A stretch of DNA of 46,249 bases from Bacteroidales bacterium. GTDB lineage: Bacteria > Bacteroidota > Bacteroidia > Bacteroidales > UBA10428. Under the pieces are notes generated by a model, which was not told the DNA's origin, searched no databases, and was given only the letters and a program-made list of their open reading frames with translations. Where the stretch lies: the NCBI GenBank assembly GCA_016934395.1, contig JAFGSZ010000113.1, positions 1 to 46,249 of the forward strand. Direction: 5' to 3'. The position numbers were made by a program, and so were the translations under genes. Shown piece after piece: positions 1 to 9,320 of this stretch (within the stretch, counting starts at the first letter, position 1; every line of letters starts with the position of its first letter).

Positions 1-18
1 AATTAATAGTTTAAATTA

Positions 19-1992
19 ATGGACAAGCAATTAATTAACACTCAGCAGCAAAATGAATATATAGAATCGCTGGTACGGAAATTAGGCGAAAAAAACAGAC
101 CGGGATTAGCAAAAGGAATTAAACAGGTAGCCTCATTTTGGACTGACAAGGATGGTACCCGGGAAGATTTTAAAGTTTTTTGTGAAAATCACTTTATAAC
201 TTCTGCAAAAGATAAATTTGCTGTTTTCAAAAAAATCTCGCGAAATTTTGAAATCTTACATGGTAACCTGAACACGATCAACCTTGTTTTAAAAGAACCG
301 CTTCATCTTGAAATGGGTAAAATTATGCCTGTGGATATGATGTTTGGAAGTTATTCACCTGAAAGTCATCTTGAAGAGGATTTTTTTGAAAATAAAATAG
401 CGTTTTATATTTTACTCAATTTTCCGCACTATTCATTTTCAGAGAAACTCAAAGAAGGGGAAAAATGGACTATGAATGAATGGGCAATGGCAAGACTTGG
501 GGATAAATATTCTTCCCGCGTTCCGGCCATTTTGTTGCAGCAATATGCTGATGTATTGACAAAAGCTGATGCTTACATCTCAGACTACAATATTTATGCG
601 GGTAAGCTGGTTACAGATGATTTCAAATCAATCTTTCCTGAAGATCTGAAATTAATTTCGCATTGGGGACTTCGTGACGAACTAAAATCCAACTATAAAG
701 CGGAAAATGGTTTTCAGAAACAGCAAATGATTTATACTGTAATGAGGAGAATAATTTTACAGGAAATTCCTGCTGAGGTTGTTAATTCAGATCGGTATAC
801 CTGGAATCCTGATGCCAATACATTATATTTAGATAGGAAGAAAATGGCTTATACTCCTGAGCCCGATACGCGATATAATTATTTACTTCAAACATTCAGG
901 ACCAACCTGTTACTTGATCCCTATTATCCGGAATATTCCACCTATATCAAACGGAAATTTGATGCCGAAATGGAAATGCCTGTTGAACAGGTGGAAAAAC
1001 TTTTTATTGAATTGTTATCATCTCCACAGGTATTAAAGGTTGCAGCCCTTATTAAACAACGTTTAAAACGTGACCTTGAACCGTTTGATATCTGGTATAA
1101 CGGATTTAAACCTGAAGTAACTATAGATGAAAAATACCTTGATAAAATAGTGAAGAAAAAATATCCGGATAAAAATACCTTTGAGAAAAAATTGCCGGAT
1201 ATTCTTATGAACCTGGGATTTGAAAAAGATACTGCATCAGATATTGCGTCGAAAGTAACTGTAAATGCAGCAAGAGGAGCGGGGCATGCCTGGGGAGCCG
1301 AACAGCGAACGGATAAATCGTATTTGCGTACCCGGTTCGAAAAAGACGGCATGAATTACCAGGGTTATAATGTGGCTATGCACGAATTCGGGCATAATGT
1401 CGAACAAACCATTTCCCTGCACAACGTGGATGAATATTTAATGCATGGTGTTCCGAATATTGCATTTACAGAAGCGCTTGCTTTTATATTTCAGAAAAGA
1501 GACCTGAAGGTTCTTGGAGTAGAGCAAATTAATGATCTGAAAGAACATTTACTTGCACTAAAAATCTTCTGGTCAGGTTATGAAATAATGGGAGTATCGC
1601 TGGTGGATATCTATGTTTGGAAATGGTTATATGAGCATAAAAATACTAATGCTGAAGAATTAAAACAGGCTGTACTAAGGATTTCCCGTGAAGTCTGGAA
1701 CGCTTATTTTGCCCCTGTATTTGGACAAAAGGATGAAATCCTGCTCGCCATATATTCGCATATGATAGATTATCCATTATATCTCTCGGCTTATCCCATC
1801 GGGCATTTAATTGACTTTCAGATTGAACAGTATATTAAAGGGAAAAACTTTGCACATGAAATTCAACGGATGTACAGCACCGGTTGTGTGTTGCCAAACA
1901 TTTGGATGGATAAGGCCGTAGGTGCAGGAGTTTCCTGTAAACCATTATTAAAAGCTGTTGAAGAGGCAATCAATTGTATATCCGGGCAATAA
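19..1992 (+). CDS. HExxH zinc metallopeptidase (gluzincin, M3-like), cytoplasmic
   Basis: The 657-residue protein has no signal peptide, so it probably acts in the cytoplasm. The decisive motif is HEFGH at residues 455-459, with a downstream glutamate at E485 in the segment FTEALAF. This gives the HExxH...E zinc-binding arrangement of gluzincin peptidases. H455 and H459 would bind zinc with E485, and E456 would be the general base. The helical, Trp/Tyr-rich character and the length fit M3-type oligopeptidases, but I could not assign a subfamily. The ATG at 19 lies at the very edge of the window, so an upstream start cannot be fully excluded. The next gene converges on it with only 8 bases between the two stop codons. 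No regulatory site is visible because the upstream region is cut off. Peptidase activity is inferred from the motif; the substrate is unknown. Confidence 0.8.
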   Translation: MDKQLINTQQQNEYIESLVRKLGEKNRPGLAKGIKQVASFWTDKDGTREDFKVFCENHFITSAKDKFAVFKKISRNFEILHGNLNTINLVLKEPLHLEMGKIMPVDMMFGSYSPESHLEEDFFENKIAFYILLNFPHYSFSEKLKEGEKWTMNEWAMARLGDKYSSRVPAILLQQYADVLTKADAYISDYNIYAGKLVTDDFKSIFPEDLKLISHWGLRDELKSNYKAENGFQKQQMIYTVMRRIILQEIPAEVVNSDRYTWNPDANTLYLDRKKMAYTPEPDTRYNYLLQTFRTNLLLDPYYPEYSTYIKRKFDAEMEMPVEQVEKLFIELLSSPQVLKVAALIKQRLKRDLEPFDIWYNGFKPEVTIDEKYLDKIVKKKYPDKNTFEKKLPDILMNLGFEKDTASDIASKVTVNAARGAGHAWGAEQRTDKSYLRTRFEKDGMNYQGYNVAMHEFGHNVEQTISLHNVDEYLMHGVPNIAFTEALAFIFQKRDLKVLGVEQINDLKEHLLALKIFWSGYEIMGVSLVDIYVWKWLYEHKNTNAEELKQAVLRISREVWNAYFAPVFGQKDEILLAIYSHMIDYPLYLSAYPIGHLIDFQIEQYIKGKNFAHEIQRMYSTGCVLPNIWMDKAVGAGVSCKPLLKAVEEAINCISGQ

Positions 1993-2000
1993 ATTGCAGT

Positions 2001-2750
2001 TTATTCTAAACCGTTATCTTTTAAGTAAGAATAAATTTTCTCCAGAGATTGGTGAAGTTCTTCCCTCATTTTTTTTGTATAGGGATTATAACGTTGTAAA
2101 TCAACAAACAATTGTAGACTATCGTTGCAGGTTTGTTGGATAATTTCTAAAATTTTAACATACCCCAGGGTATTGATCTTTGTAGGTTTCAGGCTTAAAT
2201 CAGCAAGCACCCTGCCGATATAATGTGTAACTCCCTGCGAATATGCAACCATTTCATCATGTTTCTCGGGGGTCATTATTTCTACGCGCATAAATTTTTC
2301 AGAAAAGTAATTTACCCAGTTTTTAAAAATTTGCTTTTCAGCATTTATATTACACATTACAATGGGCAGGGGATCTTTTGAAACGGAAAATGAATCGGGA
2401 CCAAACATGGGATGTGTGGCGATAATCGGACTATTTTCCGGAAGATGGGTAACCATCCATTTTGTCGGGTTCACTTTAACCGAACAAGTATCGAAAAACA
2501 ATGTGCCCGGTTTATATTTATCTTTTGCGTTTTTTAACACATCCTCAAATGCAGATATAGCCACGCAAAAAAAGAGTGCGTCGCAATCAAAAATTCCTTC
2601 TTCATCAACTATCTGCATATTCACAGGAACCTCTTCCGGTTTTAATCCCCGGCGTGAGTAAACTTTTATATTAAAATCATCGGCCAACAGGTTTGCCCAA
2701 AACTTACCAAAACGCCCAAATCCATATACGGAAACTGTTTTTTTCTCCAT
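2001..2750 (-). CDS. tyrA: Prephenate dehydrogenase (TyrA family)
   Basis: The 249-residue protein starts with a Rossmann dinucleotide-binding turn, GFGRFG at residues 10-15 (GxGxxG). It carries ATHPMFGPDS at 111-120, the block that holds the family's catalytic histidine (H113). The family oxidatively decarboxylates prephenate (or arogenate) with NAD(P)+ on the route to tyrosine. The C-terminal half is helical, as in the TyrA dimerisation domain. No ACT domain or chorismate mutase domain is present, so this is the short, single-function form common in Bacteroidota. It converges with the metallopeptidase gene and has 174 bases upstream to itself, so it is probably transcribed alone. Whether prephenate or arogenate is the substrate cannot be read from the sequence. 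Confidence 0.85.
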   Translation of the reverse strand: MEKKTVSVYGFGRFGKFWANLLADDFNIKVYSRRGLKPEEVPVNMQIVDEEGIFDCDALFFCVAISAFEDVLKNAKDKYKPGTLFFDTCSVKVNPTKWMVTHLPENSPIIATHPMFGPDSFSVSKDPLPIVMCNINAEKQIFKNWVNYFSEKFMRVEIMTPEKHDEMVAYSQGVTHYIGRVLADLSLKPTKINTLGYVKILEIIQQTCNDSLQLFVDLQRYNPYTKKMREELHQSLEKIYSYLKDNGLE

Positions 2751-2924
2751 TATTTATATCTGAATAAATTGAGCTCAAAAATATTCAGTATATTTTATTA
2801 TTCCATATATTTTTTGTCTTTTATATTTAATATAGGTAAATTTTACTGTTCAGACTTTTTTGTGCATGAGCTTATTATAAAACAAAACACTTTGAATGGC
2901 GTAAAAATGTGAAAAGCTGTTAAA

Positions 2925-4151
2925 ATGCCTTTAAATAAATTTAAAATTATTCTCCTAATAACAATATTTCTCCAGCCTTCTGCTGTAACCTTTGGTCAGC
3001 GAAAAGGGAATACATCTTATAGCTACAGCATAGATAATCCCCATATTCCTCTTAAAATACGAATAAGCCAGAAATGGGAAAAATTTTCACAGAAACGAAT
3101 TGAAAATAAAACAGAGCGGCAAAATAAGAGAGAGCAGAATAAAAAAAACAGATTGGCAGTATTAGCCAGTAAAAAAATTGAGAGGGAGAATAACAGGATC
3201 AGAAAAATGGAAGAAGTTGAAAAGAAAAAAAAGTTGGCAGCAATTAATAAGGAGCAACAAAAAATAGAAAGAGAAAACCTAAAAATAAAAGCCCAGCAAC
3301 AAAAATATCTTGAGAAGCGTGCACAAATAGTGCAGTATAGTAATCAGGAAAACCTGAAAATTTTAGAAGAACAGGAACAAAAAAGAAAAAAATGGTTAGA
3401 GGAAATACAACAAGAAAGTAAAAAGATTGCGGATTACAACAAAGAAATTTTGTTAAAACAAGTTGAAGAAAGGAAACAAATTCAACAACAACTTCATACC
3501 AATACGAGAGAGGAAAACCAAAAAATTCTTGCTGAACAAAATAAAGCCAGGGATGAATGGATAAGCGAACTACGGAAAGAAAGTGAAGAAATAAAAAAAT
3601 ATAACCAGGAAATTTTGAGGCAACAGCAGGAGGAAAGAGACAAATCTTTACGCGAAATAAAAACCAAAATCCGTGAGGAAAACCTTAAAATACTTGAAGA
3701 ACAACAGAAACAAAAAGAAGATAGAGACAAAGAACTTGATAAAGAAAGTGAAAAAATTGCAGAATATAACCAGGAAGTTCTTGACCGCCAGAAAATACAA
3801 CAGGAAAAATCTTTGCAAAAACTCGAAACGAATATCAACAAAATTAATAACAAAGTTATTGATAATCAATATAAAGCGTTGGAGAAAAAAATCAGAATGT
3901 ACGAAAATGAAAGTCGAAAAATATCACTGTATAATGATAAAATTTTGAAAATTAAAGAAAAAGAACAATTACGTGCTGAAAAGAAAAGGGAATCTGATTA
4001 TACAAATGCGAATCAAAAAATTCTGGAAAATCAGGCCAGGGAGCAAAAAAAACAGGAGAAAAGAGATGAACTGGTAAGCCGGAAAATAGCAAAATACAAT
4101 GAAAAAATTCTTTTGCAATATAGAAAATCATTGATAAAAGCCGGAGAATAA
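2925..4151 (+). CDS. Secreted coiled-coil protein with exact 55-residue repeats
   Basis: I do not recognise a named family. Residues 1-24 form a signal peptide (basic N-terminus, hydrophobic core, cleavage near TFGQ), so the 408-residue protein is exported. From about residue 50 to the end it is almost entirely Glu/Lys/Gln/Asn-rich helix. It carries a strict internal register: a Y-N-x-[EK]-[IV]-L motif starts at residues 171, 226, 281, 336 and 391, exactly 55 apart. An N-x-K-[IV]-L-x-[EN]-Q motif recurs at 143, 198, 253, 308 and 363, also 55 apart and roughly midway. Fifty-five is five hendecads (5 x 11), which suits a slightly right-handed coiled coil or a long single helix. About 350 helical residues would span roughly 50 nm. 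A structural, periplasm-spanning or adhesive role is inference. A heptanucleotide array follows the stop codon. Confidence 0.75.
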   Translation: MPLNKFKIILLITIFLQPSAVTFGQRKGNTSYSYSIDNPHIPLKIRISQKWEKFSQKRIENKTERQNKREQNKKNRLAVLASKKIERENNRIRKMEEVEKKKKLAAINKEQQKIERENLKIKAQQQKYLEKRAQIVQYSNQENLKILEEQEQKRKKWLEEIQQESKKIADYNKEILLKQVEERKQIQQQLHTNTREENQKILAEQNKARDEWISELRKESEEIKKYNQEILRQQQEERDKSLREIKTKIREENLKILEEQQKQKEDRDKELDKESEKIAEYNQEVLDRQKIQQEKSLQKLETNINKINNKVIDNQYKALEKKIRMYENESRKISLYNDKILKIKEKEQLRAEKKRESDYTNANQKILENQAREQKKQEKRDELVSRKIAKYNEKILLQYRKSLIKAGE

Positions 4152-4156
4152 CATAT

Positions 4157-4198
4157 CCCAAATCTCAAATCCCAAATCCCCAATCCCCAATCCCCAAT
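4157..4198. repeat. Six tandem heptanucleotides (CCCAAAT to CCCCAAT)
   Basis: Immediately after the coiled-coil gene stop lie six head-to-tail 7-base units: CCCAAAT, CTCAAAT, CCCAAAT, CCCCAAT, CCCCAAT, CCCCAAT. The units drift by single substitutions, as expected for slippage-driven growth. The array is intergenic, so a change in copy number would not shift a reading frame, but it would alter the spacing between the upstream gene and the helicase promoter. Confidence 0.85.
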
Positions 4199-4271
4199 CC
4201 TTTATTAGACTACCTTACAAAATATTCTAAATCTTTTTCTGAAAACCATGCTAAGTCATAATTAATTAGAC

Positions 4272-4279
4272 TACCTTTG
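4272..4279 (+). promoter_or_regulatory. Candidate Bacteroidota -7 box (TACCTTTG) for the helicase gene
   Basis: TACCTTTG matches the TAnnTTTG -7 consensus and lies 25 bases before the TTG start at 4305. I could not see a good -33 TTTG at the normal spacing. The 13-base string ATTAGACTACCTT that contains it also occurs at 4204-4216, 61 bases upstream. Confidence 0.4.
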
Positions 4280-4304
4280 CGCCTCATTTTAAAATAAATA
4301 CATA

Positions 4305-5900
4305 TTGAATAATTTTGAAGAATTAGGGCTTTCGAAAGCATTACAAAAAGTCCTTCCCGAACTGGGTATTTTTGAACCCACTCCAATACAAGAACAAGCA
4401 ATACCAATACTTACATCGAAGCAAACTGATTTAATCGGACTGGCACAAACCGGAACAGGAAAAACCGCGGCTTTTGGTCTGCCATTATTGGATGCCATTG
4501 ATCCAAAATTGAACTATACTCAGGCCTTGATATTGGCGCCAACCAGAGAACTCGGTCAGCAAATAGCCCAGCAGTTATTGGCTTTTGCAAAATATCTAAA
4601 CACCATACGAATACAGGCAGTATATGGAGGAGCATCCATTAGTGATCAAATGAGAGCGCTTAAAAATACGCCTCATATTATTATCGCCACACCCGGCAGG
4701 TTACTTGATCTGATTAACAGAAAAGCTATAAAGTTAGACCGTATTGGTCATATTATTCTGGATGAAGCAGATGAGATGTTGAATATGGGATTTAAAGAGG
4801 ATATGGATATTATATTATCCTTTACCGATAAGAATAAACTTACCTGGTTGTTTTCGGCTACCATGCCGGCTGAGATTAAAAGAATCACAAAAAAATACAT
4901 GAACAATCCGGTTGAAATAACGGTGAATTCAGGAATACGGATAAACGAAAATATAGAACACCAGTATACTGTTGTCAAGTCTTCTGATAAGACCGAGGCT
5001 TTAAAGCGCTTTATGGATGTGGATACAAACATGCGGGGAATTGTTTTTTGCCGTACTAAACTTTCTACTCAAAGTCTTGCTGAAGATTTATCCAGACAAC
5101 ATTACAAGGTAGATGCTATACATGGTGACCTTTCGCAAAATATGCGCGACAGGGTTATGAGAAAATTTAAAGACCACAGCCTTAAAATATTAATAGCCAC
5201 TGATGTTGCAGCGCGAGGAATAGACGTTAATGACCTTACCCATATCATTCATTATTCTCTTCCTGACGATTATTCTTATTATACACACCGGAGTGGTCGA
5301 ACAGCCAGGGCAGGTAAGAATGGAATTTCTTTGGCACTTGTTACGAAAAAAGAATCGGATAAAATCTATGCTCTCGAAAAAATGCTCAAGATAAAATTCG
5401 AGAAAGTTTCACCCCCGAAAGTTTCTGAAATTCAGACCCAGAGAATTATTCACTGGGCATCTAATGTGGCAGATACTGAAGTTAGCAGTAAAACCGATAC
5501 TACAGTAATTGCTGAAGCTGAAAAAATATTTAAGCGTTTCAGCAAAGAAGAACTGATTACAAAACTGGTTAATAGTGAAATTGAGCAATTCAATTACAAT
5601 GGTAATCAAAATGATTTAAGTGCTGTTGAGGATTTGCCCGTAAAATCTTCAGGTAAAGATCCGAATAAAATAAAATTTTTCATTAACCTGGGAAGTTTTG
5701 ATAAATTAAATAAGAAAGATTTACTTGATTTTATTTGTGAACAGACAAAAATTGAACGAGATGGTATTGGAAATATCCGGTTACAGAAAAAGTTTTCCTT
5801 TTTTGAGGTTGATAAGCTATATGCGAAAAAAGTCTCTTCAGGATTTAAAGGAGTATTTATTAAAGGCCGCAAGCTAAGGGTAAACCGTGATAATGTCTGA
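4305..5900 (+). CDS. DEAD-box ATP-dependent RNA helicase with DbpA-type RNA-binding domain
   Basis: The 531-residue protein shows the full helicase motif series: Q motif near residues 26-30, AQTGTGKT (Walker A lysine K53), PTRELGQQ, DEAD at 153-156, SAT, and HRSGRTARAG (motif VI). The C-terminus, from about residue 455, resembles the DbpA/CsdA RNA-recognition domain (basic, ending in a KGRKLRVNRD-like strand). The family unwinds short RNA duplexes in ribosome assembly, mRNA decay and cold adaptation. The start is a TTG: an in-frame stop lies 13 bases upstream and no ATG fits. The gene stands alone with a -7-like box just upstream and a strong terminator at 6030-6060. Which of DeaD, CshA or DbpA it replaces functionally is unclear, so no symbol is given. 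Confidence 0.93.
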   Translation: MNNFEELGLSKALQKVLPELGIFEPTPIQEQAIPILTSKQTDLIGLAQTGTGKTAAFGLPLLDAIDPKLNYTQALILAPTRELGQQIAQQLLAFAKYLNTIRIQAVYGGASISDQMRALKNTPHIIIATPGRLLDLINRKAIKLDRIGHIILDEADEMLNMGFKEDMDIILSFTDKNKLTWLFSATMPAEIKRITKKYMNNPVEITVNSGIRINENIEHQYTVVKSSDKTEALKRFMDVDTNMRGIVFCRTKLSTQSLAEDLSRQHYKVDAIHGDLSQNMRDRVMRKFKDHSLKILIATDVAARGIDVNDLTHIIHYSLPDDYSYYTHRSGRTARAGKNGISLALVTKKESDKIYALEKMLKIKFEKVSPPKVSEIQTQRIIHWASNVADTEVSSKTDTTVIAEAEKIFKRFSKEELITKLVNSEIEQFNYNGNQNDLSAVEDLPVKSSGKDPNKIKFFINLGSFDKLNKKDLLDFICEQTKIERDGIGNIRLQKKFSFFEVDKLYAKKVSSGFKGVFIKGRKLRVNRDNV

Positions 5901-6029
5901 TTCTAAATAGCAGCATGAATGATATTTAGTTATATCACAGGAATTTATTCATCACCGGGTCTTGTCCGATAATACTCTTCAACAAAACTCTTCTTAAGAG
6001 AATACCAAATAAGTAAAAATAGATTTTGT

Positions 6030-6061
6030 AAAAAGTATCGCAGGTTGTGATACTTTTTTTT
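6030..6061. terminator. Bidirectional intrinsic terminator
   Basis: AAAAAGTATC (6030-6039), a 9-base loop and GATACTTTTT (6049-6058) form a perfect 10-bp stem with a T run on both strands. It serves the helicase gene on the plus strand. It abuts the stop codon (6061-6063) of the converging phosphoesterase gene on the minus strand. Confidence 0.85.
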
Positions 6062-7287
6062 TATGCCTTCTTTAATTCTAAAACTGTAATTTCTGGCCAA
6101 ATACCGGCCCTGCCGGGAAAGCCAATAAATCCGAAACCTCGGTTTACATATAAGAATTTGTTGTTGTCACCATAAAGGCCGGCCCAGTTTGGATAACGGT
6201 ATTTTACAGGGCTCCATTTAAATCCGGGAATTTCAATTCCCATCTGCATTCCATGGGTATGCCCGCTTAATGTGAGGTGAATGTGTTTTTTATACTGTTG
6301 CACTTGCTCACTCCAGTGCGAAGGATCATGCGACATTAATATGGTAAATTTATCGTCTGCAACATTTTCAAAAGTTTTATCAAGGTCTCCATATTGTGGA
6401 AAGGGAGGTTTGCCCCAATTTTCAACTCCTGCCAGACATATAGACGCACCCTCTTTGCTGATTATTACACTTCGGTTATTTAGCATTTCAAATCCCATAG
6501 TTTGCTGGTAATCCTTGAGTTGCTGCAGGTTATTGTTTAAAGCATCTTCTGAAGGCCAGGAAACATAATGACCATAATCGTGATTACCAAGTGTGGAATA
6601 CTTTCCAAATGGAGCCGAGAGTGAGCCGAATACCTCCAGGTAGGGTTCTACTTCACCGGCAAAATTATTTACCATATCACCGGTAAATAAAATAAGATCC
6701 GACTTCTGTTCGATAACTTTGCTTATTCCCTCCAGAACTGCTGATTTACTATCAAAACTCCCGGCATGGATATCTGACAACTGAACAATCTTAAATCCGT
6801 CAAATTCTTCAGGCAGGTCGGGAAAAGATAACTTAACATTATGAACAGTATATTGATATTTTCCCTTTAAAACTCCATAAATTAGTGATGTGAACGGTAT
6901 GGCGGCAACTATAAGTCCAGCCTGACTGATAAATTTGCGCCTGGATTCCATACTCACTTCACCCCGGCTAAACAGCTTTTCACCAATAAAACGAACAATA
7001 CGATAGCTGTCTTCGACAAACAGGAATACAATAAATATAAGTTTTGTAAGAACTATAGAAAAGGCTATTCCAAAAAGTATATTTGAAAAAAGGGTTGCAC
7101 TGCCAATGCCTTTCCTGAATGTAAACAGAAATACAGCAATACCGGTAAGGGTAAGGACAGATGTAATAAGATAACCGAAAATTATTAATCGCTGGTTGCC
7201 CGAATTAATCAGTGTTTTTACTCCCTGAAACGCGTAAACATCTATAGCAATAATAATAACAATAAGTATTGAAAGGAAAATTTTCAT
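6061..7287 (-). CDS. Membrane-anchored calcineurin-like metallophosphoesterase (YkuE type)
   Basis: The 408-residue protein begins with about four hydrophobic segments (residues 1-20, 34-57, 66-92 and 121-140). A metallophosphoesterase domain follows, with SDIHAG (D172, H174), TGDMVNN (D204), GNHD (N235, H236), SHDP and SGHTHG. These are the five metal-binding blocks of the family, so a dinuclear metal site is expected. The segment MESRRKFISQAG at about 113-124 is the usual linker of this Bacteroidota form. The catalytic domain probably faces the periplasm. Relatives act on lipid A precursors, nucleotides or phosphodiesters, and the substrate here cannot be read. It is transcribed leftwards, alone, with 145 bases separating it from the regulator upstream. 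Confidence 0.88.
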   Translation of the reverse strand: MKIFLSILIVIIIAIDVYAFQGVKTLINSGNQRLIIFGYLITSVLTLTGIAVFLFTFRKGIGSATLFSNILFGIAFSIVLTKLIFIVFLFVEDSYRIVRFIGEKLFSRGEVSMESRRKFISQAGLIVAAIPFTSLIYGVLKGKYQYTVHNVKLSFPDLPEEFDGFKIVQLSDIHAGSFDSKSAVLEGISKVIEQKSDLILFTGDMVNNFAGEVEPYLEVFGSLSAPFGKYSTLGNHDYGHYVSWPSEDALNNNLQQLKDYQQTMGFEMLNNRSVIISKEGASICLAGVENWGKPPFPQYGDLDKTFENVADDKFTILMSHDPSHWSEQVQQYKKHIHLTLSGHTHGMQMGIEIPGFKWSPVKYRYPNWAGLYGDNNKFLYVNRGFGFIGFPGRAGIWPEITVLELKKA

Positions 7288-7432
7288 AATTAAATTAATT
7301 TCTAAAAGATAAGACGCAAAACTATTAATTTATTGCAAGTAACAGATTGGAGTACTTAAAAGTTTAACTCAAAGAAAGGATAAAATATTTATTGAAAGCA
7401 GGTATTCTCATTAATTTACAGATAGTTTTAAT

Positions 7433-8554
7433 TTAGAAAGTACTTAAGAAATCCGTTAGATTTTTATTGTCATTGATATTCAGCTTTTTCCGAATTCTTT
7501 TCCGGTACCATTTAATGGTTTCTATACTCATATCGAGTTTATCGGCAATTTCTTTCGAATTCAACTTAATCCGTAATAATGAACAAATATGTTGCTCTTT
7601 TTGGGTGAGTTCGGGATATGTTCTTTTAAGGGAGGCAATAAAATCGCTATTGGTTTCTTTATGCCATTTTGCGTTTCCGGATTTAATTGTTTTATAACCC
7701 TGCAGGATACAAAGCTGTTTTAAATCTGCTATTTGTTTTATTCTTTCAGGTTCACTTTCCCTCTGGGATATTGTAGAAAGTTTTGTGATTATTTTACTTA
7801 CAAACAAATCGTTTTCTGATTGGATCATCGAAAGAAAATAATTTCTGTTACGCTCTTCATTTATTTTAACTGATAAAAGTTCCTTTTCCTGCTTTGAAAT
7901 CATTTGTTTGTTATTTTCATTTTCTATCAATGATTTTTCAATTTGTCGAAACATAATATATATTAACACTGAAGTAAATATAAACATTAGGATGGTTATC
8001 GGGTCGAAATACATCGAATCCTTAACTGAAGCGTGATTTATTAAAACAAGTAGAATAATAAACAAAACATTTATTCCACCAAGAACCAACACATGAATAC
8101 CGGCTCCTATAATTCCGGCAACAAAGATATATATAATACATGCCCCAAGATTTGTAAAAGATGTAATTATAGATATACGAAGCTGTTCATTACCAACGAA
8201 CCCCGGAAAATATATATTCAGGGTAAAAAGATATACATACAAAATAAAGGAATGCTGAACTTTAATTCCTTTAGTAATTGATAGAAATAATAATATTAGT
8301 GTTAGCGTTATTAATCCTTTATTTAACCAGCTAATCCATACAGGATATTTATTATGATTTGAAATTTCATCAAAAAATACAGCTACCAGGCTAAATATGA
8401 ATAAAATATAGGTAATTCTTTTAATATTTTTTTGAAAATATATCTTGTAATATTCCATCCAGGGCAAAAATATAAAGGTTTTTAAAGTTACTTTTTTATC
8501 TGATTTATCAAATATTTTAGGTAAAAATGAAATAGAAAAATTTCTAAAACACAA
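7433..8554 (-). CDS. Multipass membrane protein with C-terminal LuxR/GerE-type HTH
   Basis: The 373-residue protein has about six membrane segments between residues 45 and 205. A Lys/Glu-rich helical linker of about 100 residues follows, then a C-terminal helix-turn-helix (residues about 310-373, with LTQKEQHICSLL and SKEIADKLDMSIETIKWYRKRI). This is the GerE/LuxR fold in a one-component membrane regulator, a layout common in Bacteroidota. The annotated ATG at 8554 gives a non-hydrophobic 32-residue leader. An internal ATG at 8458 (MEYYKIYF) would give 341 residues and is an equally plausible start. Ligand, target genes and whether it is released from the membrane are unknown. It is divergent from the TetR gene, with 133 bases between them. 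Confidence 0.8.
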   Translation of the reverse strand: MCFRNFSISFLPKIFDKSDKKVTLKTFIFLPWMEYYKIYFQKNIKRITYILFIFSLVAVFFDEISNHNKYPVWISWLNKGLITLTLILLFLSITKGIKVQHSFILYVYLFTLNIYFPGFVGNEQLRISIITSFTNLGACIIYIFVAGIIGAGIHVLVLGGINVLFIILLVLINHASVKDSMYFDPITILMFIFTSVLIYIMFRQIEKSLIENENNKQMISKQEKELLSVKINEERNRNYFLSMIQSENDLFVSKIITKLSTISQRESEPERIKQIADLKQLCILQGYKTIKSGNAKWHKETNSDFIASLKRTYPELTQKEQHICSLLRIKLNSKEIADKLDMSIETIKWYRKRIRKKLNINDNKNLTDFLSTF

Positions 8555-8687
8555 ATAAACAGAGTCTTATAAAACGCCACCCTTTTTCCACCCCTGTTTT
8601 TTATTACCAATTAAAAATTCAATCGTTTATTTGAAATGAATATTTGAAATACTGAACCTTTATCCTGTATTTCAGAACTCGGAAACA

Positions 8688-9302
8688 GTGAATACGAAAG
8701 ATAAAATACTTAAAGCAGCTGAAAAACTTTTTTATCAAAATGGTATAGATCGTACTTCAATAAAAGATATTGCAAAGGAATCGGGGACAAATATAGCAGC
8801 ATTAAATTATCATTTTAAAACCAAAGAGAATTTAATCGATATGCTATTCAGTAAAATGTTATCGGTATTTGACCCGATATTGCCCGATATTTTTGCAATG
8901 GACCTTTCCCTTGTATTAAAAATCCGAAAGTTTATCGATACCTACACAGCCCTTCTTGTGAAATTTAATCCTTATATCTCTTTTTTTATTATGTCCATGT
9001 TGCAGCGCAACCCGAAAAAAATTTTGAATCTTAAACTATTTTCAAGCCTTTATAACCCTACTGGTTTATTTACCCAAATGGAACAAGAAATTGCAACTGG
9101 TCGGATTAATAAGATAGATCCTTTGCACTTTTTTATAACAATATTATCATTAATCGGGTTTCCATTTGCAATGCAAAACATACTTATACCAACAAACAGT
9201 TGGAAGAGAAAAGATTTTGAACTATTCGTAACTCAACGCACTGATATGATATATTTTGTTGCTATGGCAATTTTAAATGACCAAAATATTATTCATCCAT
9301 AA
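8688..9302 (+). CDS. TetR/AcrR-family transcriptional regulator
   Basis: The 204-residue protein has a typical TetR N-terminal HTH: ILKAAEKLFYQNGIDRTSIKDIAKESGTN followed by ALNYHFKTKENLI is recognisable across residues 6-50. The C-terminal ligand-binding region is variable, so no inducer can be named. It starts at a GTG (8688), with no in-frame ATG giving a complete HTH. Upstream lie two direct copies of TATTTGAAAT (8628-8637 and 8641-8650), 13 bases apart, which may be binding sites. The large exported esterase gene begins only 18 bases after its stop, so the two are probably one transcript and the regulator probably controls the esterase. That link is inference from spacing. Confidence 0.88.
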   Translation: MNTKDKILKAAEKLFYQNGIDRTSIKDIAKESGTNIAALNYHFKTKENLIDMLFSKMLSVFDPILPDIFAMDLSLVLKIRKFIDTYTALLVKFNPYISFFIMSMLQRNPKKILNLKLFSSLYNPTGLFTQMEQEIATGRINKIDPLHFFITILSLIGFPFAMQNILIPTNSWKRKDFELFVTQRTDMIYFVAMAILNDQNIIHP

Positions 9303-9320
9303 TTCCCAAAATTAATTATT

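Noticed and set aside
3494-3853. Minus-strand open frame of 119 codons inside the coiled-coil gene
   Set aside because: It is a Ser/Phe/Leu-rich shadow that arises because the repeat gene is so biased in composition. The plus-strand repeats are clearly the coding pattern.
4157-4198. Heptad array considered as a CRISPR
   Set aside because: The units are 7 bases with no spacers and drift within the array. There are no cas genes in the window.
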